Part shown: positions 1-6,390 of the stretch, in pieces
How the letters are laid out: every line of letters starts with the position of its first letter
How positions within the stretch are numbered: the first letter of the stretch is position 1
Source: JACDAN01 sp035711385
GTDB lineage: Bacteria > Actinomycetota > Thermoleophilia > Gaiellales > Gaiellaceae
Length of the DNA: 17,754 bases
Direction of reading: 5' to 3'
Assembly: GCA_035711385.1 (NCBI GenBank)
Contig: DASTCG010000132.1
Span: 1 to 17,754, forward strand
Position numbers and translations under genes: made by a program
Notes under the pieces: generated by a model
Told to the model about the DNA's origin: nothing
The model's input: the letters and a program-made list of their open reading frames with translations, nothing else
Databases searched by the model: none

Positions 1-1068
1 CAGCCGAAGGCGATCCACGACGAGATGAACGCCTCCGCATTCGACGAGTTCGGTCGGATGCAGGCGAACCTCGGAGTGGAGGCCGTCCCGGCGACACCGG
101 GACTGCAGAACGTCATCCTGCACCCGTTCGTCTATCCCGGAACCGAGGTCATCGACGCCTCCAAGCTGCCGACGGCCGACGTGAAGGTGACGCCGATCGC
201 CAAGGCGGATGACGGCACGCAGATCTGGAAGATCACTCACAACGGCGTCGATACGCATCCAATCCACTGGCACGCGTACGACGTCCAGCTGATCAACCGG
301 GTCACGTGGGACAACATCATCATCCCGCCGGATCAGACCGAGCTGGGTTGGAAGGACACCATCAGGATCAGCCCGCTGGAGGACACGATCGTCGCCCTCC
401 GGCCGGTGATCCCGAAGGTCCCGTTCGACTTGAGGAACAGCGTTCGGGAGCTCAACCCGGTACAGAGAGACGGTGCCTGGATCGCGAACACGACGGCGGC
501 GGAGGCGAGCGGCTTGCCGATGCTCGCGTTCTCGCCGACCGGCGATCCGATCGACATCATCAACCACCTCGTCAACTACGGCGCGGAGTACACGTACCAC
601 TGCCACATCCTGAGCCACGAAGAGATGGACATGATGCGGCCGGTCTCGATCGCACTTCCGCCGCTGGCGCCGAGTGGGCTCTCGCTGTCCGGCACCACGC
701 TCACATGGACCGACAACTCGCTCTCAGAGACGCAGTTCGTCGTTCAGCGCTCCGCCGACGGCGGGACGACCTGGACGGACGTCGGCACGAAAGCGACGCT
801 GTTCGACAAGCTGGGTCTCGGCCCGGGCGCGAACGGCGGCGTTCCGCAGCTGCCGGGGCTGCTTCCCGGTGCGAACACCAGCGGAGGCACGTATTCGCTT
901 GACGTCGGTGCCGTCAACACCGGAGATCAGTTCCGGGTCGTCGCCGAGAACACCGTCGGCGACACGTGGGACTACTCCGACCCCGGCTTCAACGAGATCC
1001 TCGCGGGCACCAACGCGTTCCCCGTGGTGACGACGAAGTCGGCTCCGTCCGCGGTCTTTACCGCGTAG
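1..1068 (+). CDS. Multicopper oxidase, C-terminal part (5' truncated by window edge)
   Basis: The reading frame is open from base 1, so the start lies upstream of the window. Copper-ligand motifs of the last cupredoxin domain are plain. HPIHWH starts at base 256, and HCHILSHEEMDMM starts at base 598, with the type-1 Cys codon at 601-603, the His at 616-618 and an axial Met nearby. Members of this family oxidise metals, phenolics or other substrates at a type-1 copper and reduce O2 at a trinuclear cluster, usually outside the cytoplasm. About 130 residues follow the last ligand (bases 660-1060), rich in Ser/Thr/Gly with alternating strands. They resemble a fibronectin-III-like domain, an extension ordinary laccases lack. 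Substrate cannot be deduced. The family call is secure; the FN3 reading is by eye. Confidence 0.9.
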   Translation, partial: QPKAIHDEMNASAFDEFGRMQANLGVEAVPATPGLQNVILHPFVYPGTEVIDASKLPTADVKVTPIAKADDGTQIWKITHNGVDTHPIHWHAYDVQLINRVTWDNIIIPPDQTELGWKDTIRISPLEDTIVALRPVIPKVPFDLRNSVRELNPVQRDGAWIANTTAAEASGLPMLAFSPTGDPIDIINHLVNYGAEYTYHCHILSHEEMDMMRPVSIALPPLAPSGLSLSGTTLTWTDNSLSETQFVVQRSADGGTTWTDVGTKATLFDKLGLGPGANGGVPQLPGLLPGANTSGGTYSLDVGAVNTGDQFRVVAENTVGDTWDYSDPGFNEILAGTNAFPVVTTKSAPSAVFTA

Positions 1069-1087
1069 AGCGGAAGCCTCGAGCGGC

Positions 1088-1111
1088 AGGAGGGGCCTTC
1101 GGGCCCCTCCT
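1088..1111 (+). terminator. Intrinsic-type terminator hairpin after the multicopper oxidase
   Basis: A perfect 10-bp stem, AGGAGGGGCC paired with GGCCCCTCCT, is closed by a cUUCGg tetraloop, one of the most stable RNA loops. It sits 20 bases after the oxidase stop codon. Only a weak T-rich tail follows (TCCGTCTC), as is common in high-GC Actinobacteria. Confidence 0.8.
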
Positions 1112-1152
1112 CCGTCTCAGAGTTACGGACCCTCGATGCTCTGCCGACATAG

Positions 1153-1178
1153 AAAACCCCCGGGTTTCCGGGGGTTTT
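1153..1178 (-). terminator. Bidirectional terminator between the oxidase gene and rnpB
   Basis: AAAACCCCCGG pairs with CCGGGGGTTTT around a 4-base loop, giving an 11-bp symmetrical stem with four T on either strand. It lies a few bases beyond the 3' end of the minus-strand rnpB and also backs up the plus-strand hairpin at 1088-1111. It probably ends rnpB transcription and blocks collision with the oxidase transcript. Confidence 0.85.
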
Positions 1179-1183
1179 CCGTA

Positions 1184-1537
1184 GCAGGCCTGTAAGCCGG
1201 ATTCTGTCGTGGATGACCATCTCTCTAGGCCGGCGGTTTCCCGACGGCTCGAGCGGCGCACCCGGCTCCTCGGCGGGCAGCGTCAGCGGAGCCTGCTTCG
1301 CCTTGCACCGGACGGGGTTTGGCAAGCCACCGCGTCACCGCGATGCTGGTGGGCTCTTACCCCACCTTTTCACCCTTACCCTAGGCGTCTCCGGAGAGGT
1401 GTTCTCGCCTCTGGCGGTTTCCTTTCTGTGCCACTTTCCGTCGGCTTTCGCCGCCTGGGCTTTCCCCAGCGTCCTGCCCTTCGGTGTCCGGACTTTCCTC
1501 GGACCGGCGTGCGCCGGCCCGCGGTCACCCGGCCTGC
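1184..1537 (-). ncRNA. rnpB: RNase P RNA, bacterial type A
   Basis: This is the catalytic RNA of ribonuclease P, which cuts the 5' leader from tRNA precursors. Read on the minus strand, the 5' part carries GAGGAAAGTCCGGACACC (plus bases about 1482-1499). The middle carries the conserved AGGGTAAGGGTGAAA and GGGTAAGAGCCCACCAGC blocks (about 1344-1383). The 3' end carries ACAGAATCCGGCTTACAGGCC (about 1188-1208). The outermost helix P1 forms between GCAGGCC (1531-1537) and GGCCTGC (1184-1190), which fixes the ends within a few bases. A TACAAT box sits 7 bases upstream of the inferred 5' end. At about 354 nt the length is usual for type A. Confidence 0.96.
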
Positions 1538-1725
1538 AGGCCCAATTGTAGCCCGCCTTCCGACGACCTCTCGTCCCGCAAACGGAGGCCGCATTCGGGA
1601 CAGCAGATCGTCGAGCCCGAGCGCAGGACGAACTCGCCGCAGCTCGGGCACTCGAGGCTGACTCCCCGCATGAGCGCGACCAGCTCCTGGTCGAGGGTGC
1701 GGTTGAAGGGTCGGACAGGGCTCAT
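1525..1725 (-). CDS. Small zinc-ribbon protein coupled to lexA
   Basis: A 66-residue protein with two CPxCG knuckles, Cys26/Cys29 and Cys42/Cys45, spaced as in a zinc ribbon, plus an extra Cys41. The N-terminal 25 residues look helical and the tail after residue 50 is low in motifs. Its ATG overlaps the lexA stop as TGATG (one shared base, 1725), so it is very likely translated from the lexA mRNA by re-initiation and would rise with the SOS response. The last codons and stop (about 1525-1537) fall within the first bases of rnpB on the same strand, and the rnpB -10 box lies in its 3' coding part. I do not recognise a named family. Nucleic-acid or protein binding is a guess from the ribbon alone. 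Confidence 0.7.
   Translation of the reverse strand: MSPVRPFNRTLDQELVALMRGVSLECPSCGEFVLRSGSTICCPECGLRLRDERSSEGGLQLGLQAG
1545..1550 (-). promoter_or_regulatory. -10 box of rnpB
   Basis: TACAAT on the minus strand (plus ATTGTA), placed so that transcription would start at about 1537-1539, exactly where helix P1 of the RNA begins. No good -35 element is visible at 16-18 bp. The box lies within the coding region of the zinc-ribbon gene. Confidence 0.65.
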
Positions 1726-2345
1726 CAGATCCTCCGGAACACCCCCACGACCCGGCCTAGGATCTGGACGTACGGGGCGTAGATCGGATCGAGCGCGTCG
1801 TTCTCGGGCTGGAGACGGATCCGCCCGTCGTCGCGGAAGAAGCGCTTGACGGTCGCCTCGTCGGCCGACTCGTCGTCGCCTGCGAGCGCCACGACGATCT
1901 CGCCGTTCCGTGCGTCCTCGCGCCGCTGGACGACCACGATGTCCCCGTCCAGGATGCCGGCGTTCACCATCGAGTCGCCGCGAACGCGCAGGAGGAAGTC
2001 CGCGCCCGTGGAGAGAGGCTCGGGGACGCCGATCTCCTCCTCGATGTTCTGCTCCGCGAGCAGCGGCCCGCCGGCGGCGATCTGGCCGACGAGCGGAAGG
2101 CGCAGGACCGGCTCCCCGGCCGGCTCTGGCTCCGGCCGGCGCCGGTCGGCGAGCTCGATCGCCCGGGGCTTGGTCGGATCGCGCCGCAGGGCGCCTGCCC
2201 GTTCGAGCTGCGCCAGATGGGCGTGGACAGTCGAGGGAGACCTGAGGCCGACGGCCTCGCCGATCTCTCGGACTGTCGGCGGGTAGCCGTGCTCGTCGAC
2301 GTACTCGTGCAGGTACTCGAGAATCGCGCGCTGCCGCTCGGTCAT
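1725..2345 (-). CDS. lexA: LexA repressor (SOS regulator, self-cleaving)
   Basis: LexA represses DNA-repair genes and is inactivated when RecA filaments stimulate its self-cleavage. The 206-residue length is normal. Residues 1-65 form the winged helix-turn-helix (TVREIGEAVGLRSPSTVHAH holds the recognition part). The cleavage site is Ala91-Gly92 in QIAAGGP, the catalytic Ser125 is in GDSM, and the general-base Lys167 is in TVKRFF. The ATG start is supported by AAGGAGG at 2352-2358, six bases upstream. A perfect LexA box and a promoter lie just before it, so the gene is autoregulated. It is the first gene of a unit with the zinc-ribbon gene, and rnpB follows directly. Confidence 0.97.
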   Translation of the reverse strand: MTERQRAILEYLHEYVDEHGYPPTVREIGEAVGLRSPSTVHAHLAQLERAGALRRDPTKPRAIELADRRRPEPEPAGEPVLRLPLVGQIAAGGPLLAEQNIEEEIGVPEPLSTGADFLLRVRGDSMVNAGILDGDIVVVQRREDARNGEIVVALAGDDESADEATVKRFFRDDGRIRLQPENDALDPIYAPYVQILGRVVGVFRRI

Positions 2346-2361
2346 GTGACGCCTCCTTCCG

Positions 2362-2375
2362 CGAACGTGTGTTCG
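2362..2375 (-). promoter_or_regulatory. LexA box (SOS operator) of lexA
   Basis: CGAACGTGTGTTCG is a perfect match to CGAAC-N4-GTTCG, the LexA-binding dyad known from Actinobacteria and Bacillus. It begins three bases after the -10 box and therefore covers the transcription start, ideal for repression. Confidence 0.92.
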
Positions 2376-2378
2376 ATC

Positions 2379-2407
2379 ACGGTACCGAGGGCGCCGGACG
2401 CCGTCAA
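2379..2407 (-). promoter_or_regulatory. lexA promoter
   Basis: On the minus strand TTGACG (plus 2402-2407) is followed after exactly 17 bases by TACCGT (plus 2379-2384). The first is a near-consensus -35 box and the second fits the TAnnnT -10 pattern. The operator follows at once, which supports both calls. Confidence 0.75.
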
Positions 2408-2416
2408 GGACGCGAC

Positions 2417-2435
2417 GGCCCCTCGTGCGGGGGCC
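2417..2435 (-). terminator. Terminator-like hairpin after tRNA-Leu
   Basis: GGCCCC pairs with GGGGCC around a 7-base loop, starting four bases beyond the tRNA 3' end on the minus strand. The tail contains no T run, so this may be a terminator of the tRNA transcript or a processing boundary. It separates the tRNA from the lexA promoter. Confidence 0.5.
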
Positions 2436-2438
2436 TCA

Positions 2439-2524
<86 letters not shown>

Positions 2525-2552
2525 GCGCCGGTCAGTGTAGCCGCGGCGATTC

Positions 2553-2795
2553 TCAGTGGAGCACCCGGAAGAGCAAGACCGTGTTCACCCCGAAGATCAG
2601 GGCGACGACGATCGTGACCCGGGTCAGGTTCCGCTCGACGATGTGCGTGCCTCCCTGCGAGGTCGGCACGAACCCCATGCCCCCCATGCCCGCCTCGCGC
2701 CCGGAATGCAGGAGCACGAGCGTGATCAGCGCGATCGCGATCATGAACTGAAGAAAGACGAGGGTAGCCTGGCCGACCTGGAAGAGGAGCAGCAC
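2553..2795 (-). CDS. secG: Preprotein translocase subunit SecG
   Basis: An 80-residue membrane protein with the SecG layout: a first hydrophobic helix (about residues 8-29), the cytosolic loop with LHSGREAGMGGMGF, then GGTHIVERNLTR and a second helix (about 59-78). SecG sits beside SecY/SecE in the export channel and stimulates SecA-driven secretion. The start is a GTG at 2795-2793; no clear ribosome-binding site is visible, so a nearby alternative start is possible. tRNA-Leu follows after 28 bases, and the receiver-domain gene lies 20 bases upstream on the same strand. The usual glycolytic neighbours (pgk, tpiA) are not present here. Confidence 0.93.
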   Translation of the reverse strand: MLLLFQVGQATLVFLQFMIAIALITLVLLHSGREAGMGGMGFVPTSQGGTHIVERNLTRVTIVVALIFGVNTVLLFRVLH

Positions 2796-2815
2796 GGTGG
2801 CGAGGATAGCAGTGG

Positions 2816-3208
2816 CTATCTGGCCGCCAGACTGCGGATCTCCTCCACGAGATCCGTCGAGATGCGGTCCTTGGTGACGTATGCCGCGGCGCCGGCCTTG
2901 CGTGCCCGGTCGACGTCCGCGACCGTCGATCCGCCGGTCAGGATCAGCACTGAGGCATCAGGGTCCGCCTCTCGGATGTGAACCGTGGCGTCGATCCCGT
3001 CCATGACCGGCATGCTGACGTCCATGACGATCACGTCCGGGTCGACCTGGTGCGCGAGCTGGACGGCGCTGCATCCGTCTCCTGCGGTTCCGACGACGTC
3101 GATGTCAGACTCGGCGCCGAGCATGGCCTTGATCATCTCCACGAACAGCGGCTCGTCGTCGACGACGAGCACGCGGACCTCACTCGTGAGCGCTTGGGCA
3201 GTTTCCAT
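2816..3208 (-). CDS. Stand-alone response-regulator receiver domain
   Basis: A 130-residue REC domain and nothing else. Asp17/Asp18 (VVDDEP) form the acidic pocket, Asp63 (VIVMDVSMP) is the phosphorylation site, Thr91 the switch residue and Lys113 the conserved lysine. There is no DNA-binding or enzymatic output domain, so it probably acts by protein contact, as CheY- or Spo0F-like proteins do. I chose the ATG at 3208 because the domain begins at once and AGGAA precedes it; an upstream TTG at 3262 would run into the divergent gene. No histidine kinase is next to it. The stop lies 20 bases before secG, so co-transcription is possible though functionally unexplained. Confidence 0.9.
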   Translation of the reverse strand: METAQALTSEVRVLVVDDEPLFVEMIKAMLGAESDIDVVGTAGDGCSAVQLAHQVDPDVIVMDVSMPVMDGIDATVHIREADPDASVLILTGGSTVADVDRARKAGAAAYVTKDRISTDLVEEIRSLAAR

Positions 3209-3222
3209 CAGATTCCTATCGA
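3194..3222 (+). promoter_or_regulatory. Possible promoter of the small helical protein gene
   Basis: TTGGGC (3194-3199), a 17-base spacer and TATCGA (3217-3222) would start transcription at about 3229, a few bases before the first ATG at 3236. The match is partial and it overlaps the first codons of the divergent receiver gene. Confidence 0.35.
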
Positions 3223-3235
3223 TTGTGCACCTTTC

Positions 3236-3466
3236 ATGATGCCAATGGAATCCCGTGAGCAAATCCAGAAACTCTTGGTCACGGGGGACAACCGGCTGAA
3301 GCAGGGCGTGGCCCCCGAGAAGGTGCGAAGGAACTACGAGGAAGCGCTCGAGCTCGCCCGCGCAGCCGGGCTCGAGGAGACGGTCAGGCCGCTCGTGGAG
3401 CGCCGGCTCGCCGATCTCGAACGGCTCGCCGGAGGAGCGCCTCCACCCGATCCGCCTGCCGTTTGA
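3236..3466 (+). CDS. Small helical protein of unknown function
   Basis: A 76-residue protein (73 if it starts at the ATG at 3245) made almost wholly of charged amphipathic helices. Examples are REQIQKLLVTGDNRLKQG, then EKVRRNYEEALELARAAGL, then ETVRPLVERRLADLERL. The pattern resembles one and a half tetratricopeptide-type helices, with a Pro/Ala-rich tail. I know no named family. The only in-frame ATGs (3236, 3239, 3245) lack a Shine-Dalgarno sequence, so translation may be from a very short leader. It is divergent from the receiver gene. Its last 83 bases overlap, on the opposite strand, the end of the glycosyltransferase gene. The coding-like amino-acid pattern outside the overlap is the main support. 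Confidence 0.6.
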   Translation: MMPMESREQIQKLLVTGDNRLKQGVAPEKVRRNYEEALELARAAGLEETVRPLVERRLADLERLAGGAPPPDPPAV

Positions 3467-4397
3467 GGTCGTGCCGCTCGGCGGCCGACCGGGCCGCCTG
3501 GTTCGGGCACGGCAGCGCGGCGGCAGCCTGCAGTCCCCTGGCGATGTCGGCCACGTCCGTGGGGTCGACGAGCGCCCCGGCCTCCGGCGGAACGAACTCG
3601 GGAGGCCCTCCGACGCGGGTCGCGACGACCGAGCGCCCGACGGCCATCCCTTCGAGCAGCGCGAGGCCGAACGGCTCCACCAGGCTCGGCTGGCAGAGCA
3701 CGTGCGAGCGGGCGAGCAGGCCTGGGACCTCGTCGTGAGGACTGCGCCCCACGACCGTCACTCCCGGCCTGCCTTCGACCGCCGACCGGAATGGACCGTC
3801 GCCGACGAAGGTAAGCGTCCCGGAGCCGAGGTGCGCGAACGCCTCCGCGAGCCGGACGACGTTCTTCCGCTCCGTCAGCGAGCCGATGCACAGGTACGCC
3901 GTCGGGCCGTCCGGCGCCGGCGCGACCGAGAAGCGTTCGAGGTCGACGCCGCAGTCCACCACCTCCACCTTGCCCCTGGCCTCCGGCACTTTGGCCTCGA
4001 GCTCGCGGCGCAGGTAGTCGGACACTGCGACGACCGCGGCTGCCCGCCGCACGACATAGCGCGTCGCAGGCCGGACGCCCGGAATCGCCCCGATGTTCCT
4101 GACGTCGCGCCCGTGGGCAGTCACCACGAGCGGCGCCCGCGACGCGAGTGCCGCGAGCAAACCGGTCGGGACGAGGAAGTGCGCGTAGACGACGTCGGGG
4201 CGGAACCTGCGAGCCGCCACAACGGCGTCACGACCGAGCGAGAGGAACCTCGCCTTTCCGCCGCTCCGGCGGTCGAGCACCGCGCGCTCGATCTCATGCC
4301 CGCGAGAGGCAAGCTCCCGCTCCAGCCCCTGCACGAAGGTCCCGAGGTCCGGGTCGTCCGGCCCGGGGTACATCTGAGAGACGAGCAGGATTCGCAT
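3384..4397 (-). CDS. Glycosyltransferase, GT4 family (GT-B fold)
   Basis: A 337-residue enzyme that should move a sugar from a nucleotide donor to a lipid, polysaccharide or small-molecule acceptor. The N-terminal Rossmann half starts MRILLVSQMYPGP and has the acceptor-side AHFLVPTGLLAAL and VVTAHGRDV. The C-terminal half has IGSLTERKNV (the donor-phosphate lysine region) and EPFGLALLEGMA, the E-x7-E signature of GT4 enzymes, followed by VVATRVGGPPEFV. Donor and acceptor cannot be told from sequence. The ATG start lies 23 bases from the divergent RuBisCO-like gene, leaving little room for separate promoters. No Shine-Dalgarno is evident. The 3' end overlaps the opposing small helical gene. 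Confidence 0.92.
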   Translation of the reverse strand: MRILLVSQMYPGPDDPDLGTFVQGLERELASRGHEIERAVLDRRSGGKARFLSLGRDAVVAARRFRPDVVYAHFLVPTGLLAALASRAPLVVTAHGRDVRNIGAIPGVRPATRYVVRRAAAVVAVSDYLRRELEAKVPEARGKVEVVDCGVDLERFSVAPAPDGPTAYLCIGSLTERKNVVRLAEAFAHLGSGTLTFVGDGPFRSAVEGRPGVTVVGRSPHDEVPGLLARSHVLCQPSLVEPFGLALLEGMAVGRSVVATRVGGPPEFVPPEAGALVDPTDVADIARGLQAAAALPCPNQAARSAAERHDLKRQADRVEALLRRAVRDRRAGAPRAA

Positions 4398-4420
4398 CGC
4401 GTGTCCGGCAAGCTTGACCG

Positions 4421-5404
4421 ATGATCCGCGCTACGTTCGAGGTCGACCCGCCCGACGCCGTCGACGCGCTCGCGCTCGTCGCCTCCACCGGGCTCCCCGA
4501 GGGACCGGGGTTCGTCCGTCCGGTCGTGACGGCGTCGGACGGACGGGCGACGCTCGAGTTTCCGCTTGCGAACTGGGGCGCCGATGTGACGATGCTCGTC
4601 TCGGCTGTCGTCGCCGGAGAGTGGGCCGACCTCTCGGCGTTCGAACGCTGCCGGCTCGTCGATCTCCAGGTGCCGGACGACACACTTCCCGGACCGGCGT
4701 TCGCGGCGACACCCGGCGTCTCGGTCGGCGCGATCGTCAAACCCTCGCTCGGCCTGTCTCCCGAGGAGGTCGCCGAGGCGGCGGCGATCTTCGCGCGCGG
4801 CGGGGCGGCGCTCGTCAAGGACGACGAGCTGCTCGGCGATCCCGAGTGGTGCCCGCTCGAGGATCGCGTTCGCGCGGTCTCCGGCGTGCTCCCGGAGGGC
4901 GTGCTCTACGCGGCGAACGTGACCGGCCCGGTCGGCTCGCTGCTCCGGCGTGCCGAACGTGCGGTCAAGCTGGGTGCGACGGCGCTGATGCTGAACGTCT
5001 TCGCGCAGGGGCTCGACTCGCTTCGTCTCCTCCGCGAGGCCGAGCTCGGCGTACCGCTCTTCGCCCACCGGGTCGGCGCGGCGCTCCTCATGCGGGACCG
5101 GCAGATCGGGGTCGCTCCGGCCGTTCTCGCCGGGCTGACGCGGATGTGCGGCGCGGACTTCGTCCAGGCCGGCTCGTTCTCGGGTCGCCTGGCGGACGAC
5201 CCCGACGACGTTCGGGCCTGCATCGCCGCAGCCCGCCCGGCGACGGCGGTCCTCAGCGGCGGCGTCGGCCCCGAGACGGCGGCGGCGGAAGTCGAGCACG
5301 CGCTGACCCGGGACGGGCTGATGCTCATCGTCGGCGCGGACGCGTACCTCTACCCCGGTGGGCCCGAGGCGGGGATTCGGGCGACGATCGCGGCGCTGCG
5401 GTGA
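4421..5404 (+). CDS. Short RuBisCO-like protein (form IV type), coupled to mtnA
   Basis: At 327 residues it is shorter than typical RLPs (about 370-430), mainly in the N-terminal domain. By eye I align residues to spinach RuBisCO. Kept are K107 (K175), the carbamate/metal set K133-D135-E136 (K201-D203-E204, in VKDDE), H216-R217 (H294-R295) and S279 in SGG (S379). Changed are E67 (N123), S109 (K177), Q249 (H327) and R256 in loop 6 (K334). The spacings 107-133, 216-249 and 249-256 equal those of RuBisCO. CO2 fixation is therefore unlikely. Bacillus-type enolase MtnW has a lysine at the N123 site, which is Glu here, so that activity is doubtful too. The stop overlaps mtnA as GTGA, so a step acting on the MtnA product (methylthioribulose-1-phosphate or a 5-deoxy analogue) is inferred. 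Confidence 0.88.
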   Translation: MIRATFEVDPPDAVDALALVASTGLPEGPGFVRPVVTASDGRATLEFPLANWGADVTMLVSAVVAGEWADLSAFERCRLVDLQVPDDTLPGPAFAATPGVSVGAIVKPSLGLSPEEVAEAAAIFARGGAALVKDDELLGDPEWCPLEDRVRAVSGVLPEGVLYAANVTGPVGSLLRRAERAVKLGATALMLNVFAQGLDSLRLLREAELGVPLFAHRVGAALLMRDRQIGVAPAVLAGLTRMCGADFVQAGSFSGRLADDPDDVRACIAAARPATAVLSGGVGPETAAAEVEHALTRDGLMLIVGADAYLYPGGPEAGIRATIAALR

Positions 5405-6390
5405 AGAGCGACCCCATTCCTCCCACGATCGAGTGGCTCGGAGCCTCAGTCCGGCTGATCGACCAGCGGCGACTGCCGGAGGAGCTCGCCCTCCTCGACT
5501 GCCGGACCGTGGACGAGCTCTGCGAGGCGATCTCGACGCTGGCCGTCCGCGGTGCGCCCGCCCTCGGCGCGGCCGGCGCGATGGGCGTCGCGCTCGCTTC
5601 GGTCACCGGCGAGCCGCTCGATGACGCAGCGACGCGCTTGAGGGCGACCAGGCCGACCGCGGTGAACCTCGCGTGGGGCATCGAACAGGCATTGGCGGCT
5701 CAGGATCCGGTCGCAGAGGCGATCCGGATCGCGGAGAACGACGTCGAGCGGAATCGGCGAATCGGCGCGAACGGGGCAGAGCTCCTTCCGGTAGGCGCTC
5801 GGGTCTTGACGCACTGCAACACGGGGTCGCTTGCGTGCGTCGGCTACGGCACGGCGCTCGGGGTCATTCGGGCCGCCCACGAGCGGGCTCGTAAGCCGTC
5901 GGTCTGGGTGGACGAGACGCGGCCGGTACTCCAGGGCTCGCGCCTGACGGCCTGGGAGCTCGAGCGGCTCGCGATTCCGTACACCCTTGTCGCCGACGCC
6001 ATGGCAGGAGCGCTGATGGGCGGCGGCGAGGTCGACGCGGTCATCGTCGGAGCCGACCGAATCGCCGCCAACGGCGATGTCGCGAACAAGGTCGGCACGT
6101 ACTCGCTCGCCGTCCTCGCGTCGCACCACGGCTTACCGTTCTACGTCGCGGCCCCGGTGACGACGATCGACCCGACGACGCCGACCGGCGCCGAGATCCC
6201 GGTCGAGCGGCGGGCCCCCGACGAGGTTCGTCGGATCGGTGGCAGCCTGGTCGCGCCGGCCGAGGCGCCGGTCGAGAACCGGGCCTTCGACGTCACCCCG
6301 GCCCAGCTGGTCACCGCATGGATCACCGACGAGGCCGTCGCCCGCTCTCCGAGCCACCTACTGGGGTCAGACCCCGACTCGAAAGTGTGA
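5401..6390 (+). CDS. mtnA: S-methyl-5-thioribose-1-phosphate isomerase MtnA
   Basis: This enzyme converts methylthioribose-1-phosphate to methylthioribulose-1-phosphate in methionine salvage; some relatives act on 5-deoxyribose-1-phosphate. It has 329 residues, near the family norm. Motifs are RGAPALG (50-56), catalytic Cys139 in HCNTGSLA, ETRPVLQGSRLTAWEL, and catalytic Asp219 in GADRI. The Cys-Asp spacing of 80 equals that of the Bacillus enzyme (C160/D240). NKVGTYSLAV and VERRAPDEV follow. The GTG start at 5401 overlaps the stop of the RuBisCO-like gene by four bases (GTGA), indicating translational coupling. The last seven or so codons are written by a GGGGTCAGACCCC hairpin, so the C-terminus may have been altered by insertion of that repeat. 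A ribose-1,5-bisphosphate isomerase is a less likely alternative. Confidence 0.93.
   Translation: MKSDPIPPTIEWLGASVRLIDQRRLPEELALLDCRTVDELCEAISTLAVRGAPALGAAGAMGVALASVTGEPLDDAATRLRATRPTAVNLAWGIEQALAAQDPVAEAIRIAENDVERNRRIGANGAELLPVGARVLTHCNTGSLACVGYGTALGVIRAAHERARKPSVWVDETRPVLQGSRLTAWELERLAIPYTLVADAMAGALMGGGEVDAVIVGADRIAANGDVANKVGTYSLAVLASHHGLPFYVAAPVTTIDPTTPTGAEIPVERRAPDEVRRIGGSLVAPAEAPVENRAFDVTPAQLVTAWITDEAVARSPSHLLGSDPDSKV

Noticed and set aside
1209..1661. Open frames on both strands across 1209-1550
   Set aside because: They lie inside rnpB, whose conserved blocks and P1 helix explain the sequence; their translations have no motifs.
4414..5400. N-terminal extension of the mtnA frame over the RuBisCO-like gene
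   Set aside because: The extension is Arg/Gly-rich noise. The MtnA family sequence begins right after the GTG at 5401, which makes a standard GTGA overlap.
4421..5404. A CO2-fixing RuBisCO
   Set aside because: The loop-6 lysine, His327 and Asn123 equivalents are replaced and the protein is about 100 residues shorter than typical RuBisCO large subunits.
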